Source: an uncultured Phycisphaerales bacterium
GTDB taxonomy: Bacteria > Planctomycetota > Phycisphaerae > Tepidisphaerales > Tepidisphaeraceae
Length of the DNA stretch: 46,832 nt
Assembly: GCA_903871935.1 (NCBI GenBank)
Contig: CAIQIQ010000022.1
Span: 1 to 46,832, forward strand
Direction of reading: 5' to 3'
Made by a program: the position numbers and the translations under genes. Below, piece after piece: positions 17,945 through 26,046 of the stretch (positions are counted from its first letter, which is position 1; the number at the start of each line of letters is the position of its first letter). The notes under the pieces were generated by a model. The model was not told the origin of the DNA, searched no databases, and saw only the letters and a program-made list of their open reading frames with translations.

Positions 17945-18139
17945 TTACCCGAGCGGGGGCTGGTTCTGCAGGGCTGTCAGATCGGCCACGAGCTGCGCCC
18001 GGTCAGCGCTGATTCGCGCCAAGTCGGCTTCAAATGCGGCGAGACTGGCCGCGCGATCGGCGACGAACTTGGCAACGTCAGCCTTAAGTTGGTCGGTGGC
18101 GTTGGCGTCGTTCTGGGCAGCGGCCAGCAGGTTGTCCAT
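17945..18139 (-). CDS. Small coiled-coil protein (64 aa)
   Basis: The product is a 64-residue, Ala-, Asp- and Leu-rich helix with heptad-like spacing (DQLKADVAKFVADRAASLAAF, then ADLARISADRAQLVADL) ending QNQPPLG. No family is recognised. Support for a real gene comes from the low-complexity but clearly amphipathic composition and a strong terminator 32 nt downstream. The ATG at 18139 has no good ribosome site; the frame extends further upstream (to 18421) but would then overlap the next gene, which reads the same strand. Confidence 0.5.
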   Translation of the reverse strand: MDNLLAAAQNDANATDQLKADVAKFVADRAASLAAFEADLARISADRAQLVADLTALQNQPPLG

Positions 18140-18213
18140 GTCCGTCTGCAAGAGACAAACGAACCAGACACAGGGATATTGCGAGTGGCGAGGGGGCATT
18201 AAGGGCCCGTGTG

Positions 18214-18870
18214 TCATGTCAATGACGGAGGGGGCGGGTACGAGGTGATACTCTGTCGCTTGGCGAGGCGGCGGCGGTAGTCCTGGAGTTTGGCATTCCA
18301 GAGGGCGCGCGTGGCTTGCAGACCGGGGGTGCTGGTGTCGCCGGCGGCGAGAGATTCGAGAAGCGCGAAGGTCTCCTGCGCTGTGCCCTCGATCAGGTTC
18401 TCCGCCAGCGGCGTAATGCACGGATCCTGGCCGTGCTTCAGAGACTCGTGCACTCCGTGAATGAGCGTATCAATCGCAAGCATCTTCGTCGCCCAGGTTC
18501 CGGCGTGGGGGTAGGTTTCCATGAACGTCTGGATGATGGGCATTGCGCGCACGCCGTGGACACGCCTGCCCTTGTAGGATCGCTGATAGGTGGTCCACGG
18601 CGTGTTGCGGTGACAATCCTGACACTGCAGCATGCTGCCGTGGGTCCGTTCGCCAAGCAGCGGCTCGCCGCACTTCCAGCATAGGCGGTATGAGACTCTG
18701 CGAATGCTCTCACAGCGGACCAACAAGGTCATTCCCACTTCGTCAATCAGGTCCTGGTCGTGCAGGCCTGTGACATCGCACTCATAGAGGCGGCGCAGGA
18801 GCTGCGGAGCCAGGCGCGGGGCCCAGCGGATCGGCTCGGGGCGGCTTTGATCTGTGTGGTCTGAGGACAT
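18214..18870 (-). CDS. Hypothetical protein with zinc ribbon
   Basis: I do not recognise this 218-residue protein. It contains a probable four-Cys zinc ribbon, C64-x2-C67 (CWKCGEP) and C83-x2-C86 (LQCQDCHR), followed by an aromatic/basic stretch (WTTYQRSYKGRRVHG) and a helical C-terminus. The zinc ribbon plus basic segment could bind nucleic acid. It starts 13 bp after the M28 peptidase stop on the same strand, so the two are probably co-transcribed. Confidence 0.65.
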   Translation of the reverse strand: MSSDHTDQSRPEPIRWAPRLAPQLLRRLYECDVTGLHDQDLIDEVGMTLLVRCESIRRVSYRLCWKCGEPLLGERTHGSMLQCQDCHRNTPWTTYQRSYKGRRVHGVRAMPIIQTFMETYPHAGTWATKMLAIDTLIHGVHESLKHGQDPCITPLAENLIEGTAQETFALLESLAAGDTSTPGLQATRALWNAKLQDYRRRLAKRQSITSYPPPPSLT

Positions 18871-18883
18871 GGCTGGGATTGCC

Positions 18884-19930
18884 CTATGGTGTGATGCTTC
18901 GCGTCGATGCTGTCGCGGTGGCCTCGGTTAAATCGTCGATGACACAGCGCAAGCCTTCGATGACTTTGGCCATCTTACCGAAGTCGAGTTTGTCGGGGGT
19001 ATCACCGCGGTTGTGATAGTGACGATAGCGGAAGGGGGCGGTGTCGGTGACCATCAGGGCGGAGTAGCCCACCTGCCAGAAGCTCCAGTGGTCTGACCAA
19101 CCAATGCCCGGAGCCATGTCAGGAACCGCGCCGCCTTCGGAAGGGAACTGGCAGTGCTTGCGGAACGAATCGATCGCATCACGCATCAGGCCACCTGATT
19201 GGACGTTCGCAACGAAGCCGATGAAATTGCCGACGGACGGGTAGACCTTGTCGTACGGTGAGGGGTAACGCTGGGAATCCGGGGCGTCGCTGTAGTATCC
19301 GATGGTCTCCAGGCTGAACATGCCGACGATGTTTTCATTGCGGTCTTTGCAGGCTTTCGCGTAGACCATACTGCCCATGGTCTTGGTCTGGAAGCTGGGC
19401 GGCTCCTCTTCCGCGAAGGCGACGAAGCGAATCGTGCGGGCAGGTTTGGAGCCTTTGAACATGCGGGCCAGTGCCAGCACGCCGGCCACCCCGGAGGTGT
19501 TGTCGTTGGCACCGGGGCTGTCCTGGACGGTGTCGTAATGAGCGCCGATGACGAAGATCTCAGTGGCCTTGGTCGTGCCGGGAATGGTGACTTCGATGTT
19601 CGCGCACTCGACATCGCGGGCGGTGAAGGTTTGCAGTTTCGGCTCATAGCCGAGAGCACGGAACTGGTCGACGATGTAATCACGGGCCCGGGCGTAGGCT
19701 TCGGGTTTGTAGGTGCCGCGTTCGCCGATGCCCTCGGCAAGGGCAACGACGTGCCGGTGCAGCTCTGAAGAGAGATCTTCACGGCCAGGCGTGACGGCGC
19801 CGGCGAAGCTGGTTCCTGGCGTATAGAGCATCGCCCGCCAGCCTATCGCAATGAGGATGAGCAGGAGAACGGCCAGAATTCCCAGTCGCTTAAGGGCGCT
19901 CTTTGAGATAATCCTGCTTTGCCAAGACAT
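18884..19930 (-). CDS. Membrane-anchored M28-family metallopeptidase
   Basis: The 348-residue protein has a single N-terminal membrane helix (residues about 17-36) and then an M28 aminopeptidase domain. Zinc ligands and catalytic residues are visible: H131 and D133 (GAHYDT), D143 (PGANDNTSG), the E174-E175 pair (AFAEEEPP), E208 (SLETIGYYSD) and the C-terminal His of RYRHYHNRGDTPD. It would hydrolyse peptide N-termini outside the cytoplasmic membrane. The zinc-ribbon gene follows 13 bp downstream; a REP doublet lies 13 bp upstream of its start codon. Confidence 0.9.
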   Translation of the reverse strand: MSWQSRIISKSALKRLGILAVLLLILIAIGWRAMLYTPGTSFAGAVTPGREDLSSELHRHVVALAEGIGERGTYKPEAYARARDYIVDQFRALGYEPKLQTFTARDVECANIEVTIPGTTKATEIFVIGAHYDTVQDSPGANDNTSGVAGVLALARMFKGSKPARTIRFVAFAEEEPPSFQTKTMGSMVYAKACKDRNENIVGMFSLETIGYYSDAPDSQRYPSPYDKVYPSVGNFIGFVANVQSGGLMRDAIDSFRKHCQFPSEGGAVPDMAPGIGWSDHWSFWQVGYSALMVTDTAPFRYRHYHNRGDTPDKLDFGKMAKVIEGLRCVIDDLTEATATASTRSITP

Positions 19931-19942
19931 TGGTGTTCTCCT

Positions 19943-19970
19943 GTAGAGCCGGTGACCCCACCGGCTGAAG
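19943..19970 (+). repeat. REP element, forward (left doublet)
   Basis: GTAGAGCCGGTGACC-type unit: AGCCGGTG (19947-19954) pairs with CACCGGCT (19959-19966) around ACCC. With the inverted copy at 20052-20075 it forms a doublet left of the RAYT gene. Confidence 0.85.
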
Positions 19971-20051
19971 GTATCACACAGGGTGGATCTGGGTTAGCTC
20001 TGCCCTCTAAAGCAATCCATATTGGCATCCTCTTTGGGGCCATCAGTATAC

Positions 20052-20075
20052 GGCCGGTGAGGTCACCGGCCCTAC
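20052..20075 (-). repeat. REP element, inverted (left doublet)
   Basis: GGCCGGTG (20052-20059) pairs with CACCGGCC (20064-20071) around AGGT, followed by CTAC, the complement of the GTAG head. It lies 81 bp after the forward copy and 62 bp before the RAYT start codon. Confidence 0.85.
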
Positions 20076-20137
20076 TATTACGCCGACGTCACCACCGCGG
20101 TATTTCAGGCTTTCAGCGCCGTATTATACTGGACATC

Positions 20138-20773
20138 ATGCTCTATGATCCCCGCTGGCCTGTGGCATGGTTTGACTGGGCGCAAGTTCGATGCATTCAG
20201 GGCCATCATCTTCCCCATCTGGTGCAACCTAATGCGGTCTACTTTATCACCTTCCACTTGGATGATTCGATGCCGCTGGAGGTCGCGTTGAGATGGAGGC
20301 AGGAACGCGACCAGTGGCTGAAGGATAACCCGCCGCCACATACGGAGGAGCAGGAGGAGATTCTGAAGAAGCTGTACTGGACTCGGGTGGAGCACTACCT
20401 CGATCGAGGCGTGGGAAGCTGTGTGCTGGCATCGTCGGAGGCGCAAGATGCCATCGAGTACGTTCTGCATTACTCAGACGGCAGTGACTACCGACTGGGT
20501 GACTACGCGGTCATGTCCAACCATGTGCACGCCCTCGTGCACATTCCCGATCCAGACGAGATGCTACCAACGTGTCTGCGATGGAAACGGATCTCGGCTA
20601 AGACGATCAATGCTCAGATCGACCGCGCCGGGACGCTGTGGCAAGAAGAATCGTTTGACCACATCATGCGCAGCCCCGAGCAGCTTGAGCGAAGTCGGGA
20701 GTACATCCGTCAGAATCCCCGGAACATCACGCAGGGGCGGTTTCGGTTGGGTTGCGGATCGTTGTTTGCGTAG
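20138..20773 (+). CDS. REP-associated tyrosine transposase (RAYT, Y1_Tnp)
   Basis: The 211-residue enzyme belongs to the IS200/IS605-like HUH superfamily. The metal-binding HUH motif is H129-V-H131 (VMSNHVHALVHI) and the catalytic Tyr is Y189 in SREYIRQNPRN. The FDHIMRSPEQL segment before the Tyr helix is typical. RAYTs are thought to spread or maintain REP palindromes; here REP doublets flank it on both sides (19943-20075 and 20770-20910) and its own stop codon TAG (20771-20773) is the second to fourth base of a REP. All catalytic residues are intact, so it may be active. Start 20138 is chosen because upstream frame runs through REPs. Confidence 0.93.
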   Translation: MLYDPRWPVAWFDWAQVRCIQGHHLPHLVQPNAVYFITFHLDDSMPLEVALRWRQERDQWLKDNPPPHTEEQEEILKKLYWTRVEHYLDRGVGSCVLASSEAQDAIEYVLHYSDGSDYRLGDYAVMSNHVHALVHIPDPDEMLPTCLRWKRISAKTINAQIDRAGTLWQEESFDHIMRSPEQLERSREYIRQNPRNITQGRFRLGCGSLFA

Positions 20774-20797
20774 AGCCGGTGACCGCACCGGCGGAAG
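20770..20797 (+). repeat. REP element, forward (right doublet)
   Basis: GTAGAGCCGGTGACC head; AGCCGGTG pairs with CACCGGC around ACCG. It contains the RAYT stop codon, so the transposase gene and REP are physically fused at their ends. Confidence 0.88.
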
Positions 20798-20883
20798 CAT
20801 GAGATGGCATGATAGGGGTCGAGCGGCAGGTTGCGTGGAGCGCTGCATGTCTCATTAGTTGCGCAGGTTGGCGTCATTCGTAT

Positions 20884-20910
20884 TTCCGCCGGTGGGGTCA
20901 CCGGCTCTAC
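20884..20910 (-). repeat. REP element, inverted (right doublet)
   Basis: This is the reverse complement of the forward unit (TTCCGCCGGTG, then CACCGGCTCTAC around the centre). It lies 86 bp after the forward copy, close to the 81- and 85-bp spacers of the other doublets. Confidence 0.87.
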
Positions 20911-20924
20911 TGAATCGCAAATGG

Positions 20925-20958
20925 CAAACCCCCGCGCGTTTGATGCCGCAGGGGTTTG
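20925..20958 (-). terminator. Terminator-like hairpin after the DHOD-like gene
   Basis: CAAACCCC (20925-20932) pairs with GGGGTTTG (20951-20958), extended inward by GCG/CGC. It lies 25 bp after the stop at 20984. The T-tract is short, so termination strength is uncertain. Confidence 0.5.
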
Positions 20959-20983
20959 ATGATCGCTCAGATTGTTGGTGAGG

Positions 20984-21988
20984 TTACTTCGCGGTCTCCG
21001 GCCGCCACGTCTGCAGGATGCGCATGTAGTTGGCGCGCTCAAAAGCACCGGGGTCTGGGCAGCGGGCGAGGCTCATGTTGCCGCGCATCTGCTGCAATGA
21101 GTTGTATTCCAGCGTCTCGACCTGCTGGGCGAGGCCGGCGTTGAGTTCCTTCAAGTACTCGGTGCCGCGCTCCAGCAGGCAGGAAACCACCTGCACGGCA
21201 TGCGCGCCGGCCATGATCGACTTGATCACATCCTCGGGCGTGTGCACGCCGCCGGAACAGGCGAGGTTCGCGCCCAGCTTGCGGCTGAGGATCGCCAGCC
21301 AGCGAATGCGAAGCAGAAGCTCGGCACTGGTGGAGAGCTTGAGCGAACTCATCGCCTCGAGTTTTTCGATGTCGATGTCGGGCTGATAGAAGCGGTTGAA
21401 CAGCACCAGGGCATCGACGCCCAGGTCATCAAGCTGATGGGCGAAGTTGGCCAGTGAGCTGTAGAACGGCGAGAGCTTTACGGCGATTGGGATGCTCACG
21501 GCCTGGGTGACCGCGCGGACCACTTCCAGGGTGCGCTTCTCCATCTGGTCGCCCGATTCCTGGGGATCGGTCGCCAGCGTGTAGACGTTCAATTCCAGGG
21601 CATCCGCGCCGGCTTGCTGAATGAGCTTGGCGTAGTCGGTCCAGCCGCCGACGGTCGAGCCGTTCAGCGAACCGATGACGGGGATGGCAACCGTCTGTTT
21701 GATCTTGCGAATCTGTTCGAGGTACTGCTCCGGGCCCATGCGGTATTCATCGGGCTTTGGGAAGTACGAGAGCGCCTCGGCGTAGCTGTCGGCGTACATC
21801 TCCATGTGGTAGATGCTGGCGAGGCGCTCGCCGGAGATCTGTTCTTCGAACAACGAGTGCATGACGATCGCGCTCGCGCCGGAATCTTCCAGCTTCTTGA
21901 CTTCGCCCAGGTCGGTGACCAGCGGCGAAGAGCCTGCCATTAACGGACTGGAGAGCTTGAAGCCGAGGTAATTAGTTGAGAGATCCAT
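20984..21988 (-). CDS. Dihydroorotate dehydrogenase-like flavoprotein
   Basis: The 334-residue TIM barrel resembles class 1 PyrD: N-terminal MDLSTNYLGFKLSSPLMAGSSP, the ALELNVYT strand, VKLSPF with a flavin-contacting Lys, and CSGGVHTPEDVIKSI plus AVQVVS for phosphate binding. The family includes members that are not pyrimidine enzymes, and this one sits directly downstream of nifJ on the same strand, an arrangement seen in other bacteria. A redox role linked to PFOR is therefore possible. Start 21988 follows GAAGGG; a longer frame runs to 22048 through a hairpin. Confidence 0.82.
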   Translation of the reverse strand: MDLSTNYLGFKLSSPLMAGSSPLVTDLGEVKKLEDSGASAIVMHSLFEEQISGERLASIYHMEMYADSYAEALSYFPKPDEYRMGPEQYLEQIRKIKQTVAIPVIGSLNGSTVGGWTDYAKLIQQAGADALELNVYTLATDPQESGDQMEKRTLEVVRAVTQAVSIPIAVKLSPFYSSLANFAHQLDDLGVDALVLFNRFYQPDIDIEKLEAMSSLKLSTSAELLLRIRWLAILSRKLGANLACSGGVHTPEDVIKSIMAGAHAVQVVSCLLERGTEYLKELNAGLAQQVETLEYNSLQQMRGNMSLARCPDPGAFERANYMRILQTWRPETAK

Positions 21989-22029
21989 TGTCATTCCCTT
22001 CTTTTGCGTTTTCAGTGGACAGCCCGACT

Positions 22030-22060
22030 TAGTGCCCGCAGGCATCACCTGCGGGCACTA
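22030..22060. repeat. Perfect 13-bp stem between nifJ and the DHOD-like gene
   Basis: TAGTGCCCGCAGG (22030-22042) and CCTGCGGGCACTA (22048-22060) pair perfectly around CATCA. No T-tract follows in either direction. It lies 17 bp after the nifJ stop and 41 bp before the next start, so it may be an mRNA-stabilising or differential-expression hairpin or a solitary REP-like palindrome. Confidence 0.7.
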
Positions 22061-22077
22061 ATGGCTGATTGTAGTCC

Positions 22078-25000
22078 TCAAGCCTTCTCTGCCGCTGCCT
22101 TTTCCGCCGGTGTGGCCGATTCTTCGGCCGGGGCCTGATAGACGGCGAGCTTGCTCATTTGCTCATAGAGCATCCAGCGCTTGGCAACATCGAACTGCGC
22201 CTGACCAATGAGCTTGGCAAACGCTTCGGGGTTCGTCTGCTCCACCATGCGGTAGCGAGTTTCGTTCCTCACGTACTGCATGAGCCTCGCCTTCGGGGCG
22301 GCCGAATCGATCTGGAGCGGCTGCTTGCCCTGCGCGGCAAGACGCGGGTCGTAGCGGAAGAGCGGCCAGTGGCCGGAATCCACCGCGAGCTTCTGCTGCT
22401 CGCACCCGTACGACAGGTCATAGCCATGGGCGATGCAGTGAGCATAGGCGATGACCATCGAGGCGCCGGTGAAGCTTTCGGCTTCCTGGAAGGCCTTGAC
22501 GGTCTGAGCATCCCTGGCGCCGAAGGCAACCTTGGCGACATAAATGTTGCCATAGCTCATGGCGATCATGCCCAAGTCCTTCTTGGGCGTGGTCTTGCCG
22601 GCCGAGGCGAACTTGGCGGCAGCGCCCATTGGAGTGGCCTTTGAGGCCTGGCCGCCGGTGTTGGAATACACCTCGGTGTCCATGACCAGCAGGTTCACAT
22701 CGTGCCCGGTTGCCAGGACGTGATCGAGGCCGCCGTAGCCGATGTCATAGGCCCAGCCGTCACCACCGAGAATCCAGACGCTCTTGCGTACCAGGTAATC
22801 AGCGACAAAACCGAGCCGGGTGGCTTCGGGGCTGGACATGCTGGCCAACTGCTTGCGGAGTTCGACAACGCGTACGCGCTGAGCGGCGATGCCGGCTTCA
22901 GTGCTCTGGTCGGCATTGAGCAGTTCCTTTACCAGGTTCTCGCCCAGTTGACTGGAGAGCTTGGCGCTCAGTTCACGGGCAATCTCGGTCTGTTTGTTGA
23001 TCGCCAGGCGATAGCCCAGGCCAAACTCAGCATTATCTTCAAACAGCGAGTTGGCCCATGCCGGGCCGCGGCCGTTGCTATCGACGCAATAGGGCGTGGT
23101 GGGCAGATTGCCGCTATAGATCGAGGAGCAGCCGGTGGCGTTGGCGACGATCAGGCGATCGCCGAAAAGCTGGGTGAGCAGCTTGACGTAAGGAGTCTCG
23201 CCGCAGCCGGCGCAGGCGCCGGAGTATTCAAACAACGGCCGCATGAACTGGCTGCCCTTGACGTCGATCCGGAGCTTGGTGCGATCCGGGTCGGGCAGAG
23301 CCAGGAAGAAGTCATAGTTCTTCTTCTCGGGTTCGCGAAGCGGCAACTGGTCGGCCATGTTGATGGCCTTGCTCTTGGGATTGCTCTTGTCCTTGGCCGG
23401 GCAGACGCTGACGCAGAGAGTGCAGCCCGTGCAATCTTCAGGGGCGATCTGGATGGTGAACTTCATGCCCTTGAAGTCAGCGCCCTTGTAGTCGACGCTC
23501 TTGAAGGTCGCCGGGGCCTTGGCCAGGAGGGCAGGCTCGTAGACCTTGGAGCGGATCGCGGCGTGCGGGCAAACCATGGCGCACTTGTTGCACTGGATGC
23601 AGATCGAGCTGTCCCAGACGGGGATTTCGGTCGCGATATTGCGCTTTTCCCACTGCGTGCTGGCCAGCGGCCAGGTGCCATCGACCGGAAAGGCGGAGAC
23701 AGGCAGCAAGTCGCCCTTGTTCGCCATCATCACGGCCGAAACGCGCTTGATGAAGTCCGGAGCCTTGTCCGAAACAATCGGGGGCATGCTCTTCTTCGCG
23801 GTTACCGTCGCGGGAACGGGAATCTCGAAGAGATGCGCCAGTGTGTGATCGACGGCCGCGAAGTTCTTCTGCACGACCTCATCGCCCTTGCGGGAATAGG
23901 TCTTCTTGATCGCCTTCTTGATCTGCGCGATCGCCTCATCCTTGGGCAGGACGCCGGAGATGGCGAAGAAGCAGGTCTGCATGATGGTATTGATGCGCAC
24001 GCCCATGCCGGTATCGTGACCAACCTTGTAGGCGTCGATCACATAGAACTTGATCTTCTTCTCGATCATCGCCTTCTGGAACTCGGCCGGGAGATCATCC
24101 CACACCTTTTCCCGGGGCATGGGGCTATTAAGCAGGAACGTCGCGCCAGGCGCGGCGTAATCGAGCATGTCATACTTCTCGAGGAAGCTGTACTGGTGAC
24201 AGGCGACGAACTGCGCCTTGGTTACCAGGTAGGCGGAGCGGATCTGCCGCGGGCCAAAACGCAGGTGCGAGATGGTGATCGCGCCCGACTTCTTGGAGTC
24301 ATAAACGAAGTAGCCCTGGGCGAAGTTGTCGGTCTCTTCGCCGATGATCTTGATGGAGTTCTTGTTCGCGCCGACAGTGCCGTCAGCCCCGAGGCCGAAG
24401 AACACGGCCCGCTTCACATCATCGGGCTCGATGGAAAGTTCGGTGTCATAGGCAATCGAGAGATGGGTGACATCATCCATGATGCCGATGGTGAACTTCG
24501 GCCGGCAGTTGGGCTTGGCCATTTCGGCGTAGACGCCCATCACCATTGCGGGGGTGAATTCCTTAGAGGAGAGTCCATACCGGCCGGCGACGACCTTGAT
24601 GCCGGTTGCGCCCAGTTCAACGAGGCTGGTAACCACATCCTGGTAGAGCGGATCGCCGACGGCGCCGGGTTCCTTGGTGCGATCGAGGACGGCGAGCTTC
24701 TTGACGCTCTTGGGCAGCGCGGCCAGGAAATGCTTGCCCGACCAGGGGCGGAACAGGCGAACCTTCAGGACGCCGACCTTCTCGCCCTTCTTAAGCATGT
24801 ACTCAACGGCTTCGTGAGTTACATCAGCGCCCGAGCCCATGATCACGATAACGCGCTCGGCATCGGGTGCACCGAAGTAGTCGAAGAGGTTGTATTGCCG
24901 GCCGGTGAGCTTGGCGAACTGATTCATCGCCTTCTGAACGAAGTCCGGGCAGGCATCATAGAAACCGTTGCAAGCTTCGCGGGCCTGGAAGAAGGTGTCA

Positions 25001-25674
25001 GGATTCTGCGCTGTGCCGCGGAGGACCGGACGATCGGGCGTCAGGCAGCGGTCGCGGTGGGCCTTGACCATGTCATCGGTTACCAACGCGGCGAGATCTT
25101 CATCATTGAGCATCTCGATCTTGGCAACTTCGTGGCTGGTGCGGAAGCCGTCGAAGAAGTGCATGAAGGGGATGCGGCTGGCGAGGGAGGCCGAGTGGGC
25201 AACGAGCGCCAGGTCATGAGCACCCTGCACGCTCTCGGAGCAGAGCATGGCGAAGCCGGTCTGGCGGCAGGCCATGACATCCGAGTGATCGCCGAAGATG
25301 GAAAGGGCATGAGTCGCCAGCGTGCGGGCCGTCACATGCATGACGAACGGCGTGAGTTCGCCGGCGATCTTATACATGTTGGGAATCATCAGCAGCAGGC
25401 CCTGGCTGGCGGTGAAGGTGGTGCTCAGAGCACCGGCCTGCAGGGCGCCGTGGACAGCACCGGCCGCGCCGCCTTCGGACTGCATCTCGGTCACCGACGG
25501 GATGGTTCCCCAGATGTTCTTCTTGCCCTTGGCGGACCATTCATCGGAGAACTCACCCATCGGGCTCGAGGGCGTGATGGGGTAGATAGCGATAACTTCG
25601 GATACACGGTGGGCAACAGAGGCGGCCGCCTCGTTACCATCCAACGTCAGCATTGTTCGTTTTGGGGTGGTCAT
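22078..25674 (-). CDS. nifJ: Pyruvate:ferredoxin (flavodoxin) oxidoreductase
   Basis: This is a full-length single-chain PFOR of 1198 residues. It converts pyruvate and CoA to acetyl-CoA, CO2 and reduced ferredoxin. Domains in order: the N-terminal pyrimidine-binding part (IYPITPSSPMGE, EGGAAGAVHGALQAGALSTTF), the gamma region, two ferredoxin-type clusters CIQCNKCAMVCP (about residue 691) and CTGCTLCVSVCP (about 748), and the thiamine diphosphate domain with CAGCGETPY (about 820), NATGCSSIY, the GDGWAYDIGYGG motif and a late YAHCIAHG. All 12 cluster cysteines are visible. Start 25674 is favoured, although the frame is open to 25716; neither has a good ribosome site. Confidence 0.95.
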   Translation of the reverse strand: MTTPKRTMLTLDGNEAAASVAHRVSEVIAIYPITPSSPMGEFSDEWSAKGKKNIWGTIPSVTEMQSEGGAAGAVHGALQAGALSTTFTASQGLLLMIPNMYKIAGELTPFVMHVTARTLATHALSIFGDHSDVMACRQTGFAMLCSESVQGAHDLALVAHSASLASRIPFMHFFDGFRTSHEVAKIEMLNDEDLAALVTDDMVKAHRDRCLTPDRPVLRGTAQNPDTFFQAREACNGFYDACPDFVQKAMNQFAKLTGRQYNLFDYFGAPDAERVIVIMGSGADVTHEAVEYMLKKGEKVGVLKVRLFRPWSGKHFLAALPKSVKKLAVLDRTKEPGAVGDPLYQDVVTSLVELGATGIKVVAGRYGLSSKEFTPAMVMGVYAEMAKPNCRPKFTIGIMDDVTHLSIAYDTELSIEPDDVKRAVFFGLGADGTVGANKNSIKIIGEETDNFAQGYFVYDSKKSGAITISHLRFGPRQIRSAYLVTKAQFVACHQYSFLEKYDMLDYAAPGATFLLNSPMPREKVWDDLPAEFQKAMIEKKIKFYVIDAYKVGHDTGMGVRINTIMQTCFFAISGVLPKDEAIAQIKKAIKKTYSRKGDEVVQKNFAAVDHTLAHLFEIPVPATVTAKKSMPPIVSDKAPDFIKRVSAVMMANKGDLLPVSAFPVDGTWPLASTQWEKRNIATEIPVWDSSICIQCNKCAMVCPHAAIRSKVYEPALLAKAPATFKSVDYKGADFKGMKFTIQIAPEDCTGCTLCVSVCPAKDKSNPKSKAINMADQLPLREPEKKNYDFFLALPDPDRTKLRIDVKGSQFMRPLFEYSGACAGCGETPYVKLLTQLFGDRLIVANATGCSSIYSGNLPTTPYCVDSNGRGPAWANSLFEDNAEFGLGYRLAINKQTEIARELSAKLSSQLGENLVKELLNADQSTEAGIAAQRVRVVELRKQLASMSSPEATRLGFVADYLVRKSVWILGGDGWAYDIGYGGLDHVLATGHDVNLLVMDTEVYSNTGGQASKATPMGAAAKFASAGKTTPKKDLGMIAMSYGNIYVAKVAFGARDAQTVKAFQEAESFTGASMVIAYAHCIAHGYDLSYGCEQQKLAVDSGHWPLFRYDPRLAAQGKQPLQIDSAAPKARLMQYVRNETRYRMVEQTNPEAFAKLIGQAQFDVAKRWMLYEQMSKLAVYQAPAEESATPAEKAAAEKA

Positions 25675-26046
25675 AGAAGGGTCGATGTTACGCGCCGAAG
25701 GTTGGGGTTCAAGCATGGGACGTAAGTTTGTGCATTATTTCACCAGATGCTCATAGAGGCCCTCCATACTCGACAAATTCCATAGGAAATGCGGAAGAAC
25801 AACGTCCACAAAGCCCGCAGAACATGGAGGGTCCTGTGATCATCGGGAAAGCTCTAAGCGCCGTAACATTAGCGCAAACAGGTATTTACGACGTGCGATC
25901 CTGGCGGTCCTTCGTGATGCCAGGCCTTAGCACAGATGACCTGCCCATGCTGATGCAGGGCAAAGAAGCAGCAGTCGCCCTCGATCATGGCGGGAACGAT
26001 TTTGAGCACAGTACCGCCATTCCGTGAGCCACGCTACCATGTGTTG
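25675..26046. other. Intergenic region between divergent nifJ and ABC1-kinase genes
   Basis: These 372 bp hold the divergent start regions of nifJ and the ABC1 kinase. I see no convincing gene, tRNA, REP or terminator. A 99-residue frame at 25728-26027 has no recognisable family, no ribosome site and mixed composition. The base composition is lower in GC than the flanking genes, as expected for promoters. Confidence 0.6.

Noticed and set aside
22702..25725. A 1007-codon open frame on the plus strand opposite nifJ
   Set aside because: It is exactly antisense to a complete PFOR with all motifs, has no family features and arises from GC-rich codon use on the other strand.
25728..26027. A 99-codon frame in the nifJ/ABC1 intergenic region
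   Set aside because: No ribosome site, no recognisable features and it lies in the expected promoter region.
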